Positions 1-9,316 of a DNA stretch of 64,000 nt are shown piece after piece; positions within the stretch are counted from its first letter, which is position 1; each line of letters starts with the position of its first letter. A program made the position numbers and the translations under genes. The notes beneath the pieces were generated by a model. That model saw only the letters and a program-made list of their open reading frames with translations, was not told the DNA's origin and searched no databases. The DNA is from Sphingorhabdus sp. M41 (GTDB lineage: Bacteria; Pseudomonadota; Alphaproteobacteria; Sphingomonadales; Sphingomonadaceae): NCBI RefSeq assembly GCF_001586275.1, contig NZ_CP014545.1, forward strand, positions 1,390,501 to 1,454,500, given 5' to 3'.

Positions 1-165
1 GACCTGCTGATATTTGCGCGGATGGGCCCGATGGAAACCAGCATCATACCGACATTGCTGGTCTGGCCTTTCTATTATTTCGGTCAGTTCATGATCGCGA
101 CGGGAATTGTCAGAACACTAAGGCACGAAATGGCAGCGGACAGCGCCGACCCGGTTCACGCCTGA
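1..165 (+). CDS. C-terminal end of a membrane protein, lysoplasmalogenase (YhhN)-like
   Basis: The window opens inside this gene; frame 1 is open to the TGA at 163-165. The visible 54 residues contain one hydrophobic helix with a Tyr-Tyr-Phe-Gly-Gln motif and a short charged tail. The family usually ends with a helix of the type YxxxQxLIA, so a YhhN/TMEM86 lysoplasmalogenase (vinyl-ether lysolipid hydrolase of the inner membrane) is the best guess. Too little is present to be sure. It converges with and overlaps the following dioxygenase gene by 10 bases. Confidence 0.45.
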   Translation, partial: DLLIFARMGPMETSIIPTLLVWPFYYFGQFMIATGIVRTLRHEMAADSADPVHA

Positions 166-992
166 TAAGCGGCTATAGTGGTCCGGTGAAGCAACCGGTC
201 ATGCCCGTCATAGCCGCCGGTCGCGCAATGCAGGACAGAACGATTGTCCCACATGACCAGCATATTCGGCTGCCATTGGTGGCGATAGACAAATTCGTCG
301 CGGCTTTGCCAGGCATATAGTTGCTGCAGCAGGGGCAGGGCCTCTTCCTGCGCCATGCCTTCAAAGCCTATTATATAGCCGAGGCAGCTGAACAGTCCGG
401 GGCGTCCGGTTTCCGGATGTTCGCGGATCAGCGGATGGGTCTGGGTCTCGCGGGCGGACTCATCGGGACGGATCGCCATGCTGCGCCCCTCGTCCTTTTC
501 GCCATAGGCGCCGTCGGGAGCGTAGGCCATTTGCGCGCTGTGAATCGCGACAAGGCCTTCATATTTTTCCCGCATTTCCGGCGGCATCGCATCGAGCGCT
601 GCATGTTGATTGGCGAATAATGTGTCGCCGCCGACAGGGGGAATGGTGATGCCCAGCAGACAGGTTCCCGCTGGCGGACGGGCCTGAAAGCTCCAGTCGC
701 TGTGCCAGTTCTCGGCGAACAACGGCGATTTCTCGTCTGCATCGCGCCGGATGGCTGCAATATGCTGACGGCCCTCAATCGGATCGAAAAACGGGTCAAG
801 GCCGAAGGCGCCGAAATATTGGGTAAACCGCTCCAGATCGTCATCATTCATGGCCTGGTCCGGGAAGGACAGCACATGATGTTGCAGCCAGGCAGAGCGG
901 ATTTGGCCAATATCGTCAGCGGAAAGCGGCTGTGTCAGGTCGATACCCGTCACCTCGGCTCCGCAGGCTTGCCCGGATGGTGTGACCTTCAT
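156..992 (-). CDS. TauD/TfdA-family 2-oxoglutarate-dependent dioxygenase
   Basis: This 278-residue cytoplasmic enzyme has the full set of non-haem Fe(II) and 2-oxoglutarate ligands: HxD at His97/Asp99, the distal His255 in VLHCATGG, and Arg266/Arg270 near the C-terminus. Length and ligand spacing are almost those of E. coli TauD. The family hydroxylates substrates such as taurine, alkylsulfates or aryloxyalkanoates. No sulfonate transporter or other sulfur gene lies nearby, so the substrate cannot be named. It stands alone, with a REPIN-like element between its start and gyrA. Confidence 0.9.
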   Translation of the reverse strand: MKVTPSGQACGAEVTGIDLTQPLSADDIGQIRSAWLQHHVLSFPDQAMNDDDLERFTQYFGAFGLDPFFDPIEGRQHIAAIRRDADEKSPLFAENWHSDWSFQARPPAGTCLLGITIPPVGGDTLFANQHAALDAMPPEMREKYEGLVAIHSAQMAYAPDGAYGEKDEGRSMAIRPDESARETQTHPLIREHPETGRPGLFSCLGYIIGFEGMAQEEALPLLQQLYAWQSRDEFVYRHQWQPNMLVMWDNRSVLHCATGGYDGHDRLLHRTTIAAYQA

Positions 993-1015
993 CAGCTTTC
1001 CCCTCGATATTATTC

Positions 1016-1087
1016 TCGTTCGTGCGGAGCCTGTCGACGCACCTCTTTCTGGTGGGAGGCGTCCTTCGACAAGCTCAGGACGAACGG
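1016..1087. repeat. REPIN-like inverted pair of REP sequences
   Basis: Two copies of a short element face each other. The minus-strand copy at 1017-1042 has stem GTGCG/CGCAC around the loop TCGACAGGCTC. The plus-strand copy at 1061-1087 has stem GTCCT/AGGAC around TCGACAAGCTC. Each is followed outward by GAACG. The same arrangement, almost the same length (71 bp), recurs at 55833-55903. Stem bases differ between copies but remain paired. This matches REP/REPIN elements mobilised by RAYT (TnpA-REP) transposases in other bacteria; no RAYT gene is in the window. Confidence 0.8.
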
Positions 1088-1094
1088 TATTGGA

Positions 1095-3845
1095 TCATTC
1101 GGCTGAATCGTCCGGTTCATCCGTTATTGCCACATCGCCGTCCGAAACGCCCTGATCGACCATTTCCTCGACCACGGCTTCTTCGGCTTCGTTTTCCGGC
1201 TCTTCTTCCTCGTCAATCTTGGCAGCGCCGACGACATGTTCGCCCTTGGCGACGTCGAACAATTTGACGCCCGAGCTGTTCCGTCCAATCACCCGCATAT
1301 CCGCTACTTTCATGCGGATCAGCTTTGCCTGGTCGGTGACCAGCATGACCTGCTCGTCGTCCGATGCCCGGAAGCTGGCAACGACCGTGCCATTGCGCTT
1401 GATATTGTCGATGTTGAGAATGCCCTGACCGCCGCGGCCCGACTGGCGATATTCATAAGCGCTCGAGCGCTTGCCATAGCCATTGGCGCAGACGGTGAGG
1501 ATGAAATCCTCGGTCTCGCTGAATTCGGCCATGCGTTCGGCGGACAGTTCGGGAGCGTTCTCATTGTCCTTCCACGGAGCGGCCTTGAGATACTGGTCGC
1601 GTTCCTCGGTCGAAGCTTCGAAACCGCGCAGGACCGACAGCGAGATGACTTCGTCATCGCCCTTCAGCGCAATACCGCGGACACCGGTGGATGTCCGGCT
1701 CTGGAAAGAGCGCACGGCATCACCGGCGAAGCGGATGGCCTTGCCGTTCTTGGTTGCGAGCAGGACATCGTCATTGTCGGTCAGCAATTCGACGCCGATC
1801 AGGCGATCATCGCTGCCTTCGTCAAATTTCATCGCGAATTTGCCATTGGAAGGCACGTTGGTGAAACTGTCCATGCTGTTGCGCCGGACGCCGCCTTTGG
1901 CAGTGGCGAACATCACGTGCAGCGCCGCCCATTCCGCCTCGTCTTCGGGCAATGGCAAGACCGTCGAAATTACTTCCCCGTCCGCCAGCGGCAGCAGGTT
2001 GATCATCGGACGGCCTTTGGTTTGTGGACCGCCTTCCGGCAGTTTCCAGACCTTGAGCCGGTAGACCTTGCCGTGGGTGGAAAAGAACAATACCGGCGTG
2101 TGCGTCGACGTCACGAACAATTCGGTGATCGCGTCTTCGTCCTTGGTCGCCATGCCAGCGCGGCCCTTGCCGCCGCGACGCTGGGCGCGGAAGGTGTCGA
2201 GCGGAGTGCGCTTGATATAGCCACCGTGGGTGACGGTCACGACCATTTCGGAGCGTTCCATCAGGTCTTCGTCTTCGAGACCGTCCCATGCTGCGGTGAT
2301 TTCGGAGAGGCGCGGCGTCGCAAATTCGTCGCGCACTTCTTCAAGCTCTTCGCGCATCACGGCATAAAGCTTTTCGCGGTCGGCGAGAATGGCGAGATAT
2401 TCCTCGATCGCGGCAGCCAGTTCCTTCAGCTCGTCACCAATTTCTTCGCGGCCGAGCGCGGTCAGTTTCTGCAGGCGCAGATCGAGAATCGCCTTCACCT
2501 GAACCTGGGACAGCTTATAGGTATCGCCCTCGACCTCGGTTTCGGTCGCTTCGACGAGCTTGATATAGCCAGCAATCTCGGCAATCGGCCATTCGCGCCG
2601 CAACAATGATTCACGGGCCTCTGCTGGGGTTGAGGAACCGCGGATGATCCGGACCACTTCGTCCATATTGGTGACCGCAACCACCAGGCCGAGCAAGATA
2701 TGCGCCCGTTCGCGCGCCTTGTTCAGTTCGAACTTGGTGCGGCGGGTGATGACTTCTTCGCGGAATTTGACGAAGGATTCGATGATGTCGCGCAGCGTCA
2801 GCACTTCCGGCCGGCCGCCGCGAATGGCGAGCATATTGGCCGGGAAGCTGGACTGGGCAGGGGTGAAGCGCCAGATCTGGTTGAGCACTACGTCGGCGGT
2901 CGCGTCGCGCTTCAGCTCGATCACCACGCGGACACCGGCGCGGCTGGATTCATCACGAATGTCGGAGACGCCCTCGATCCGCTTGTCCTTGGCGGCTTCG
3001 GCGATTTTCTCGACCAGACCGGACTTGCCGACCTGAAACGGAATCGATGTCAGGACGATCGAGCGTTTGTCGCCGCGCCCTTCCTCGATCACGTGGCGCG
3101 CGCGCATCATGATTGATCCGCGACCGTCCTTATAGGCTGCGCGGGCGCCGGACTGGCCCAGAATCAGCGGTGCGGTCGGGAAATCCGGACCGGGAACAAT
3201 TTCGATCAGCTCGTCAATGGTGATCCCGGGATTTTCGATATAGGCGAGGCTGGCGTTGATCACTTCGCCGAGATTGTGCGGCGGAATATTGGTGGCCATG
3301 CCGACGGCGATGCCGCCAGCGCCATTGACCAGCAGATTCGGGAAGCGGGCAGGGAGGACATTCGGTTCCTGCCGGCTGCCGTCATAATTGGGGATGAAGT
3401 CGACAGTATCCTTGTCGAGATCGTTGAGCAGGAAATTGGCGACCTTGTTCAGTCGCGCTTCGGTATAACGCATCGATGCCGGCATATCCGGATCCATCGA
3501 ACCGAAATTTCCCTGACCGTCGATCAGCGGCACGCGCATCGACCAGTCCTGGGTCATGCGGGCCAGCGCCATGTAGATCGCGCTGTCGCCATGGGGGTGA
3601 TAGTTGCCCATCACGTCACCGACGATTTTTGCGCATTTGCGATAAGGGCGTCCGGCGACCATGCCACCTTCCTGCGCCGCGAATAATATGCGGCGATGGA
3701 CCGGCTTCAGACCATCGCGCACATCAGGCAATGCGCGGCTGACGATGACCGACATGGCATAATCCATGTAGCTGGTTTTCATCTCATCGACGATGTCTAT
3801 CGGTTCGATATTGGACGGTGACGGTGGAGTGGTTTGTTCGTTCAC
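1095..3845 (-). CDS. gyrA: DNA gyrase subunit A
   Basis: This 916-residue protein is the breakage-reunion and wrapping subunit of DNA gyrase, which introduces negative supercoils with GyrB. The active-site tyrosine is Tyr127 in [10 protein letters not shown]. The quinolone region reads [15 protein letters not shown], so the E. coli Ser83 equivalent (Ser88) is kept but the Asp87 equivalent is Met92. The GyrA box QRRGGKG is present and separates it from ParC. The C-terminal beta-pinwheel follows and ends in a very acidic tail. The start is GTG at 3843-3845 with a weak AGG upstream. Confidence 0.98.
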   Translation of the reverse strand: MNEQTTPPSPSNIEPIDIVDEMKTSYMDYAMSVIVSRALPDVRDGLKPVHRRILFAAQEGGMVAGRPYRKCAKIVGDVMGNYHPHGDSAIYMALARMTQDWSMRVPLIDGQGNFGSMDPDMPASMRYTEARLNKVANFLLNDLDKDTVDFIPNYDGSRQEPNVLPARFPNLLVNGAGGIAVGMATNIPPHNLGEVINASLAYIENPGITIDELIEIVPGPDFPTAPLILGQSGARAAYKDGRGSIMMRARHVIEEGRGDKRSIVLTSIPFQVGKSGLVEKIAEAAKDKRIEGVSDIRDESSRAGVRVVIELKRDATADVVLNQIWRFTPAQSSFPANMLAIRGGRPEVLTLRDIIESFVKFREEVITRRTKFELNKARERAHILLGLVVAVTNMDEVVRIIRGSSTPAEARESLLRREWPIAEIAGYIKLVEATETEVEGDTYKLSQVQVKAILDLRLQKLTALGREEIGDELKELAAAIEEYLAILADREKLYAVMREELEEVRDEFATPRLSEITAAWDGLEDEDLMERSEMVVTVTHGGYIKRTPLDTFRAQRRGGKGRAGMATKDEDAITELFVTSTHTPVLFFSTHGKVYRLKVWKLPEGGPQTKGRPMINLLPLADGEVISTVLPLPEDEAEWAALHVMFATAKGGVRRNSMDSFTNVPSNGKFAMKFDEGSDDRLIGVELLTDNDDVLLATKNGKAIRFAGDAVRSFQSRTSTGVRGIALKGDDEVISLSVLRGFEASTEERDQYLKAAPWKDNENAPELSAERMAEFSETEDFILTVCANGYGKRSSAYEYRQSGRGGQGILNIDNIKRNGTVVASFRASDDEQVMLVTDQAKLIRMKVADMRVIGRNSSGVKLFDVAKGEHVVGAAKIDEEEEPENEAEEAVVEEMVDQGVSDGDVAITDEPDDSAE

Positions 3846-3951
3846 AAACGGGCCTTTTTCATGGGTTTTTTCTTGTCGGTTCTTCTAGGCGAACGGGCTG
3901 GCAAAAGCCAGCCTTTCGGGCCAGTTTTACAATAATGTTACCGGGTGGATA

Positions 3952-4656
3952 TCAGGGTTGGATTTCTGTTCCGTCCCACGCAAATATTTTGCCGCTGTCG
4001 GCGGGTTTCAGCGCATCGAGAACGGCGAGAAGCTGGCGAGCGGCGCGCCCGGAATCGAACAATTTTTCGGGCGCAACATTGCCCTGAAATGGGACGCTCA
4101 GCCTCGTGTCGACGGTGCCGGGGTGCAGAGCCACGATGATTGATTTGTCGTTCTTGCGCGACCATTCGATCGAGAGGTTGCGGATCATCATGTTGAGCGC
4201 GGCTTTGGAGGCCCGGTAGCCGTACCAGCCGCCAAGCCGATTGTCCGAAATGCTGCCGACACGGGCTGACAGGGCGGCGAATCTCAGAATGTCTTTGCGG
4301 TCCATCAGCGGCAGGAAATATTTGGCGACCATGGCGGGGCCAATCGCATTGACCTGATAATTTTTCATCAGCCAGTCGGCGTCGAGATGCCGGAGGCTTT
4401 TTTCCGGGCCTTTGATTTCATCATGCAGAAGTCCGGTTGCGACAAAAACCAGCGAGGGCGAAAGCCCGTGGTCCTGCAGCCAGTCCGCCGCATCCCTGAT
4501 GCTTGCTTCGGATGTCAGGTCAACGGTGACGGGGCTGTTATCGGCTCGGGAGAAGCGGATAATATGGTCAAACCGGCTGTCGGCTTCCAGACTATCGGCA
4601 ATTGCCGAGCCGATTCCGCCGGTTGCGCCAAAGATGACGGCTGTCCTTCCAGTCAC
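3952..4656 (-). CDS. SDR-family oxidoreductase, C-factor-like
   Basis: This 234-residue short-chain dehydrogenase/reductase has the glycine-rich nucleotide site GATGGIG (residues 10-16) and the catalytic YxxxK in YGYRASKAALN. The serine three positions before the LSARVGS stretch fits the third catalytic residue. It resembles the CsgA/C-factor subgroup, whose substrates are mostly unknown. Its start overlaps the stop of yaaA by four bases (ATGA), so the two genes are translationally coupled and yaaA is translated first. Confidence 0.88.
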   Translation of the reverse strand: MTGRTAVIFGATGGIGSAIADSLEADSRFDHIIRFSRADNSPVTVDLTSEASIRDAADWLQDHGLSPSLVFVATGLLHDEIKGPEKSLRHLDADWLMKNYQVNAIGPAMVAKYFLPLMDRKDILRFAALSARVGSISDNRLGGWYGYRASKAALNMMIRNLSIEWSRKNDKSIIVALHPGTVDTRLSVPFQGNVAPEKLFDSGRAARQLLAVLDALKPADSGKIFAWDGTEIQP

Positions 4657-5411
4657 GTGCGAAGGAAGCGGAGGCTGCTTTCTGTGCTGCCTTCGCCATC
4701 ATAGCGGTAACCGTCATAGTCGAAACCCTTCAGCGCCGCGGGGTCGGTCAGATGGTTCTCGCAGATATAGCGCGCCATCATGCCGCGCGCGCGCTTGGCT
4801 TCGAAACTGATGAACTTGGGACCGTCGGGACTGTCCTTGCGAAAATCCACTTCGATGATCCGTCCGGGCAATTTTGCGACATGGGGTTTGACTGATGCCC
4901 AATATTCGTTGCTCGCGAGGTTGACGATGGTTTGGCTTTCAATCTGCGCCAGATCATCTGCCAGCGCATCGGCAATCTTGTCTTTCCAGAAGTCGGTCAG
5001 CTTGCTGTAGCGCGGTGCCCATTTCGTGCCCATTTCCAGACGGTGCGGGCGAATCGGATCGAGTGGACGGAGCAGCCCGTAGAGACCGGAGAGGATACGC
5101 AAATGACCCTGGGCAAAGGTCATGGCTTCGTCGCTAAGGCTGCTGGCTTCGAACCCGGTATAGACATCACCATTATAGGCATAGATCGCAGGCCGCTCGG
5201 GCTGATCGAAAAATTCGCTGTAACGCTTCCGGTTGAGGGCAATCAGATTATCGGAAACCGGCATGATCGCTTTCAGCTTCTTTACTGTCAGATTTCCGAT
5301 CGCATTCGCCAGCTTTTCCGTTTCGTCGGGAAAGCGATTTGCGGATGGCGGGGTTGCGGGAATAGCGGATTCAAAATCCAGAGATTTGGCGGGGGATATG
5401 ATTGCAAGCAC
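4653..5411 (-). CDS. yaaA: Peroxide stress protein YaaA (DUF328)
   Basis: This 252-residue protein covers the whole YaaA family and opens with the family signature MLAIISPAKSLDFE. In E. coli YaaA is an OxyR-regulated DNA-binding protein that limits intracellular iron during H2O2 stress. The KRYSEFF and EMGTKWAPRY stretches are typical of the family. It is the first gene of a two-gene unit with the SDR. A 10-bp palindrome and a GNRA hairpin lie just upstream of its start. Confidence 0.95.
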   Translation of the reverse strand: MLAIISPAKSLDFESAIPATPPSANRFPDETEKLANAIGNLTVKKLKAIMPVSDNLIALNRKRYSEFFDQPERPAIYAYNGDVYTGFEASSLSDEAMTFAQGHLRILSGLYGLLRPLDPIRPHRLEMGTKWAPRYSKLTDFWKDKIADALADDLAQIESQTIVNLASNEYWASVKPHVAKLPGRIIEVDFRKDSPDGPKFISFEAKRARGMMARYICENHLTDPAALKGFDYDGYRYDGEGSTESSLRFLRT

Positions 5412-5436
5412 GCGATTTTACCTCATTATACTCTAT

Positions 5437-5464
5437 GGAGCGCTCCACGCCGTTGCGAAACGGC
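5437..5464. promoter_or_regulatory. Palindrome and small hairpin upstream of yaaA
   Basis: GGAGCGCTCC at 5437-5446 is a perfect 10-bp palindrome. It is followed at 5449-5464 by GCCGTT-GCGA-AACGGC, a 6-bp stem closed by a GNRA-type tetraloop. The site lies 25 bp upstream of yaaA and 135 bp upstream of the TPR gene, in the only shared control region of these divergent genes. A role as operator or leader hairpin is a guess. Confidence 0.3.
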
Positions 5465-5598
5465 AGCCGTTCAACCTCTATTCAGCGGATTCACTCTAGG
5501 AAAGCTAAGAAAGCTTGGTAATAAGGCCAAGAGTGTATGGTGCAACCATATTCCGGGGAACCCGTTTCTCCCAAATAATAATCATCCGGAGGATATTC

Positions 5599-6894
5599 AT
5601 GCGTTTTTTATCTCATTTTTCCATGGCCGTTGCGTTGGCTGCTGTCGGCACGCTGGCAGTAACAGCGTTGCCGCAGGAAGCTCAGGCAGCGAAAAAGAAA
5701 AAGGAAAAGGATTCCGGGGTTCAGATTAGCAAGGAAGTCAGACCAAAAGTGGCTGCTATTCAGGCCGCAATGGCAACCGAAACACCTGCGACTGCGAAGC
5801 CGCTGGTAGAAGCTCTGCTGGCCGAAACCCTTGCGCCCGATGATCGTTTCATAGCTGGCCAGCTGGCCATTCAACTTGGTGGCAAGCTCACCGATACCGG
5901 ATTGCAGGAAAGAGGCATTATTGCCTCGCTCGATAGCGGCCGGACCGGACCGGAACAGTTGCCGGCGTTCAACTTTTTTGCCGGCAATTTTGCTTATGGC
6001 GCGGAACGCTGGGCCGACGCTGCCCAGAGGTTCCAGGCAGCCTATGATCTTGGTTATCGCGAGAATAACATCGAACCGCTGCTGGCCGAGAGCTATTTCA
6101 AACGGAATATGTTTCCCGAAGGCCTGGCAAAGTGGGACGAAATTCTGAACAACGCCAATGCGTCGCAAACCAAAGCCCCCGAATCATGGTACCGACTGGC
6201 ACGTGATCGCGCGCTGGCCAGTGGCAACAAGGGCCTATATTCAACCTGGGCAGCGAAATGGGCCTCGGCTTATCCTTCCGGGGATTCTTGGGGTGATGCC
6301 ATCGCAGCGAGCCGCTGGACGTCTCAATCCGATAGCGTTCAGAATCTTGAGGTTCTGCGTTTCATGAAAGCCACTGACGCTCTCAAGACAACCCGTGACT
6401 ACAAGGAGTTTGCGGAAGAGGCGCAGCGCAAGAATCTATTTGGTGAAGTGGTCGCTGTCCTGGAAGAAGGAAAAAAGAAAGGCATCGTCAGCTCTACCAG
6501 CCCACTGATCGCCGAGCTACTCGAGCCGGCAAAACGCGAGGCGTCGTCTGACAAAGCATCGCTGCCTAGCCAGCCATCCGGGGTGCGAGGCTCCGGAAGC
6601 AGTTCGGTGATGATGAATTTTGCCGATGTCTGGCTTGGTTACAAAGATTATGGCAAGGCTGTAGCCTTTTATGAAGCGGGTCTTTCGAAGCCCGGAGCCG
6701 ATGTGAATCGCGGCTATGTCGGGATCGGTACGGCCCATGCTTTTGCTGGCGACTTGGCAGCAGCCAAGCAGGCCTTTGCGAAGGTTTCCGGAACCCGCGC
6801 GCCACTAGCCACGATGTGGCAGACCTGGATCGCGCAACAGGCTGCGCCGGCAACCCCGGTGGCAACTCCGGCAGCGGCTGAACCGACAAGCTAG
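5599..6894 (+). CDS. Periplasmic tetratricopeptide-like repeat protein
   Basis: The start at 5599 is chosen because CCGGAGGA lies seven bases upstream and a clean signal peptide begins there: basic N-terminus, Ala/Val-rich core and an AQA cleavage site near residue 30, followed by a lysine cluster. An in-frame ATG 28 codons upstream lacks such a site. The mature part is helical with TPR-like units, for example the FFAGNFAYGAERWADAAQRF and VWLGYKDYGKAVAFYEAGL stretches. It ends in an Ala/Pro/Thr-rich tail. The family is widespread in sphingomonads with unknown role; a scaffold or envelope function is inference. Confidence 0.75.
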   Translation: MRFLSHFSMAVALAAVGTLAVTALPQEAQAAKKKKEKDSGVQISKEVRPKVAAIQAAMATETPATAKPLVEALLAETLAPDDRFIAGQLAIQLGGKLTDTGLQERGIIASLDSGRTGPEQLPAFNFFAGNFAYGAERWADAAQRFQAAYDLGYRENNIEPLLAESYFKRNMFPEGLAKWDEILNNANASQTKAPESWYRLARDRALASGNKGLYSTWAAKWASAYPSGDSWGDAIAASRWTSQSDSVQNLEVLRFMKATDALKTTRDYKEFAEEAQRKNLFGEVVAVLEEGKKKGIVSSTSPLIAELLEPAKREASSDKASLPSQPSGVRGSGSSSVMMNFADVWLGYKDYGKAVAFYEAGLSKPGADVNRGYVGIGTAHAFAGDLAAAKQAFAKVSGTRAPLATMWQTWIAQQAAPATPVATPAAAEPTS

Positions 6895-6919
6895 TCGAGT
6901 CTTTTATGTGATTTGAAGA

Positions 6920-6945
6920 AGGGCGCCATTGGCGCCCTTTTTTAT
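6920..6945. terminator. Bidirectional rho-independent terminator
   Basis: GGGCGCC-ATT-GGCGCCC followed by a T run, with an A-rich stretch on the other side. It sits between the convergent TPR and Lrp genes and can serve both. Confidence 0.85.
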
Positions 6946-7415
6946 TCCTGGATCGGAACGCCCGGCAAATGCTTGGCCGACCGGATGGTCAGTGATGTCT
7001 TGACGCTGGCGACATTGGGGGCGGCGGTTAGCTGGCTGGTCAAAAAGCTTTGAAATTGTTGAAGGTCCTTGGCGACGACCTTCAGTATAAAATCGATTTC
7101 GCCGTTCAGCATATAGCATTCCCGTACTTCGGGGAGCTTTTGCACATGTTCTTCAAAGGCCTGCAAATCGGTTTCTGCCTGACTTTTTAGGCTGACCATT
7201 GCGAATACCGTGATCGTGTAGCCCATTTTGGCCGGATCGATCGCAGCGTGATAGGAGTTGATCACTCCTTCATCTTCCAATGCCCGCATGCGACGGAGGC
7301 AGGGGGGAGCCGTCAAACCGACGCTGTTGGCAAGTTCTACATTGGTAATGCGGCCATCATCCTGTAGCCGCTGCAAAATTTTCAGGTCGATTTCGTCCAA
7401 ATTTGTGTCAGCCAT
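6942..7415 (-). CDS. Lrp/AsnC-family transcriptional regulator
   Basis: This 157-residue protein is a full-length Lrp-type regulator. The N-terminal winged helix-turn-helix (about residues 5-60) contains LKILQRLQDDGRITNVELA and CLRRMRALEDEGVI. The C-terminal RAM ligand-binding domain contains the EVRECYMLNGEIDFILKV stretch. Such proteins form octamers and respond to amino acids. The gene is alone; the 179 bp upstream is AT-rich and contains a TATAAT box, consistent with a promoter used in either direction. The target genes cannot be told from context. Confidence 0.93.
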   Translation of the reverse strand: MADTNLDEIDLKILQRLQDDGRITNVELANSVGLTAPPCLRRMRALEDEGVINSYHAAIDPAKMGYTITVFAMVSLKSQAETDLQAFEEHVQKLPEVRECYMLNGEIDFILKVVAKDLQQFQSFLTSQLTAAPNVASVKTSLTIRSAKHLPGVPIQE

Positions 7416-7594
7416 AGAAATGTAATATCCGTTCGCGAATCATTTGATCGTTATAATATAATAAGCAAACCAAGCAACGCTTTCTCCCATGTCCCACATT
7501 GTGACGAGAAATATTCATTGCTTCCAGTAAGGCGGCGGAAGAGTTATCACCCACTTAATAATCGGATACACCAACGCTTTTCGGGATCTTCATA

Positions 7595-9268
7595 TTGCGC
7601 TTCGATGACCGTCTGACCACCGTGCTCAAGGGGAGCCTGCCGGAAGGCCCAGGAGCAGCCACGCAATGGCGCCAGGTGACCGATCTGTTGGCGCAGAAAC
7701 CCGGGGATTTGGCGAACCATGATGTCCAGGCCGGATTGACCCGGCTGCGTGATCTGCACGACAGAGTCTCCGAACAGGATCGTGTGGCCGCCGTGCAATC
7801 GCTGAGCGGCCGATTGCGGTCCGCGCCGCTGCTGGTCTATTTGACCGCCGATACTGATGCTGTCTGCGATGCTGCCATGATGTCTGCTGACCTGCCACCG
7901 GAAAGCTGTGCGGATGCTTTCCCGAGGCTTTCGCCCCGCGCGCAGGCGAGATTGCAATCACAGGGTTTCGTGTTCGCTGATGAGAAACAAGAAGAGCCTG
8001 CTCCGCAAATTGTGGAAGAAGAGCTGGCTCCCGTCGCCAGTTCGGATACAGGACCTGCGATCGAATCGCCGTCAGACCGATCAGGGGATCCCGCTGGCCA
8101 GCTGGCTGAATCCCAAATCAGCGCGCTGGTCGAAAAGATCGCGGATTACCAAAAGAAGCGCCCGACCGAAATGCAGCGCCCACTGGTCGGTGAAGATGGC
8201 GGCAAAAGCTTCTTTGTCGAATCGCTTGAGGCCATCCGGTTTGAAACGGACGAGACCGGCACGATTAACTGGACCGAGGGGCCGCCGAAAGGCGCCATAG
8301 TCGGTGTCAGCATCGCTCAGCCCGCCTTTGATGAAGGCCCCGGTCCCGATGCTTATGGTGCGGCAGCATTCCGTCAGCGCATGCCCATGGAAAATGCGCG
8401 TATGCGACTCTGCGGCGCGTCCATTGTCGCCGGCGACTGGCGAATGAGCGCAATACCTTATTTTAGCGAGGAAACGGGACGCTTTGAAGGTTATCGCGGA
8501 CTGATGCGGCGGCCCAATATGGCGGAAGATGCCGCTCATAGCGGTGTCAATGTCGAACGTCGCGAACAGCTCCAGCAATTGATCCACGAACTGCGGACGC
8601 CGCTCAATGCTGTGATCGGCTTTAGCGAGATTATCGATCAGCAGCTTTTCGGACCGGCCTCGCGTGAATATCGGTCGCTGGCGCGCAACATCATGGATGA
8701 AGCGAGACGATTGCTGGCTGGTTTTGAAGATCTGGATGTTGCCGTGAAAGTCGATTCCGGGCAATTGCCGGAATCCAGCGGAAGCACGAAAGCCGACTGG
8801 CTGTTTGAGCGGATGACTCAGCGTCTGCAAGGGCTTACCCAGAGCAAGGTGGTCGATCTCAACATCAGCAAGGCAGAGCCGGTTCGGCCGTTTGCGCTGG
8901 ATGGCGAATCGGTCGAACGGATTTTTGCCCGCTTGTTGTCGGCTGCGATTATTTCCTGCGAAAATGGCGAGACGCTCAAGGGTGAATTGCGGACCTGCAT
9001 AGGCGTGCAGCCGATCAACCAGTTCACTCTGTCACGTCCCTCGCGGATCAAGGATGTTGCAGAAAGCATATTGCTTGACCCGTCACAGGGCATCGATGGT
9101 GATGTCGGAGAATCCTCGCTGCTGGGTCTGGGTTTCTCGCTGCGCCTGGTGCGGAATCTCGCGCAGTCCGCCGGTGGTTCGCTCACCATAACCGAGGATA
9201 ACATTGCCTTGACCCTGCCAGCAGCGACGACTAGCAAAATCAAAATTCGGGAAACGGAATCGGAATAG
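7595..9268 (+). CDS. HisKA-domain sensor protein with degraded ATPase domain
   Basis: The start is TTG at 7595, since an in-frame stop lies 12 codons upstream with no ATG or GTG between. Of its 557 residues the first 170 match nothing I know. About 200-310 look PAS-like. A HisKA helix follows with phospho-acceptor His331 in LIHELRTPLNAVIGFSEII. The ATP-binding domain keeps a G2-like GLGFSLRLVRN. The N-box Asn is replaced (LLSAAI instead of LLSNAI) and no DxGxG G1 box is visible. No membrane segment or response regulator is adjacent. It may be a phosphotransfer or scaffold protein rather than an active kinase. Confidence 0.8.
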   Translation: MRFDDRLTTVLKGSLPEGPGAATQWRQVTDLLAQKPGDLANHDVQAGLTRLRDLHDRVSEQDRVAAVQSLSGRLRSAPLLVYLTADTDAVCDAAMMSADLPPESCADAFPRLSPRAQARLQSQGFVFADEKQEEPAPQIVEEELAPVASSDTGPAIESPSDRSGDPAGQLAESQISALVEKIADYQKKRPTEMQRPLVGEDGGKSFFVESLEAIRFETDETGTINWTEGPPKGAIVGVSIAQPAFDEGPGPDAYGAAAFRQRMPMENARMRLCGASIVAGDWRMSAIPYFSEETGRFEGYRGLMRRPNMAEDAAHSGVNVERREQLQQLIHELRTPLNAVIGFSEIIDQQLFGPASREYRSLARNIMDEARRLLAGFEDLDVAVKVDSGQLPESSGSTKADWLFERMTQRLQGLTQSKVVDLNISKAEPVRPFALDGESVERIFARLLSAAIISCENGETLKGELRTCIGVQPINQFTLSRPSRIKDVAESILLDPSQGIDGDVGESSLLGLGFSLRLVRNLAQSAGGSLTITEDNIALTLPAATTSKIKIRETESE

Positions 9269-9316
9269 CCAGTCTGTTCATGGTCCGGTTTTTCGGAAAA
9301 TACGGACCAACTGGAG

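Noticed and set aside
1236-2609. 457-codon open frame on the plus strand
   Set aside because: It lies wholly antisense to gyrA, and its translation has no family resemblance; high-GC codon bias of gyrA keeps this frame open.
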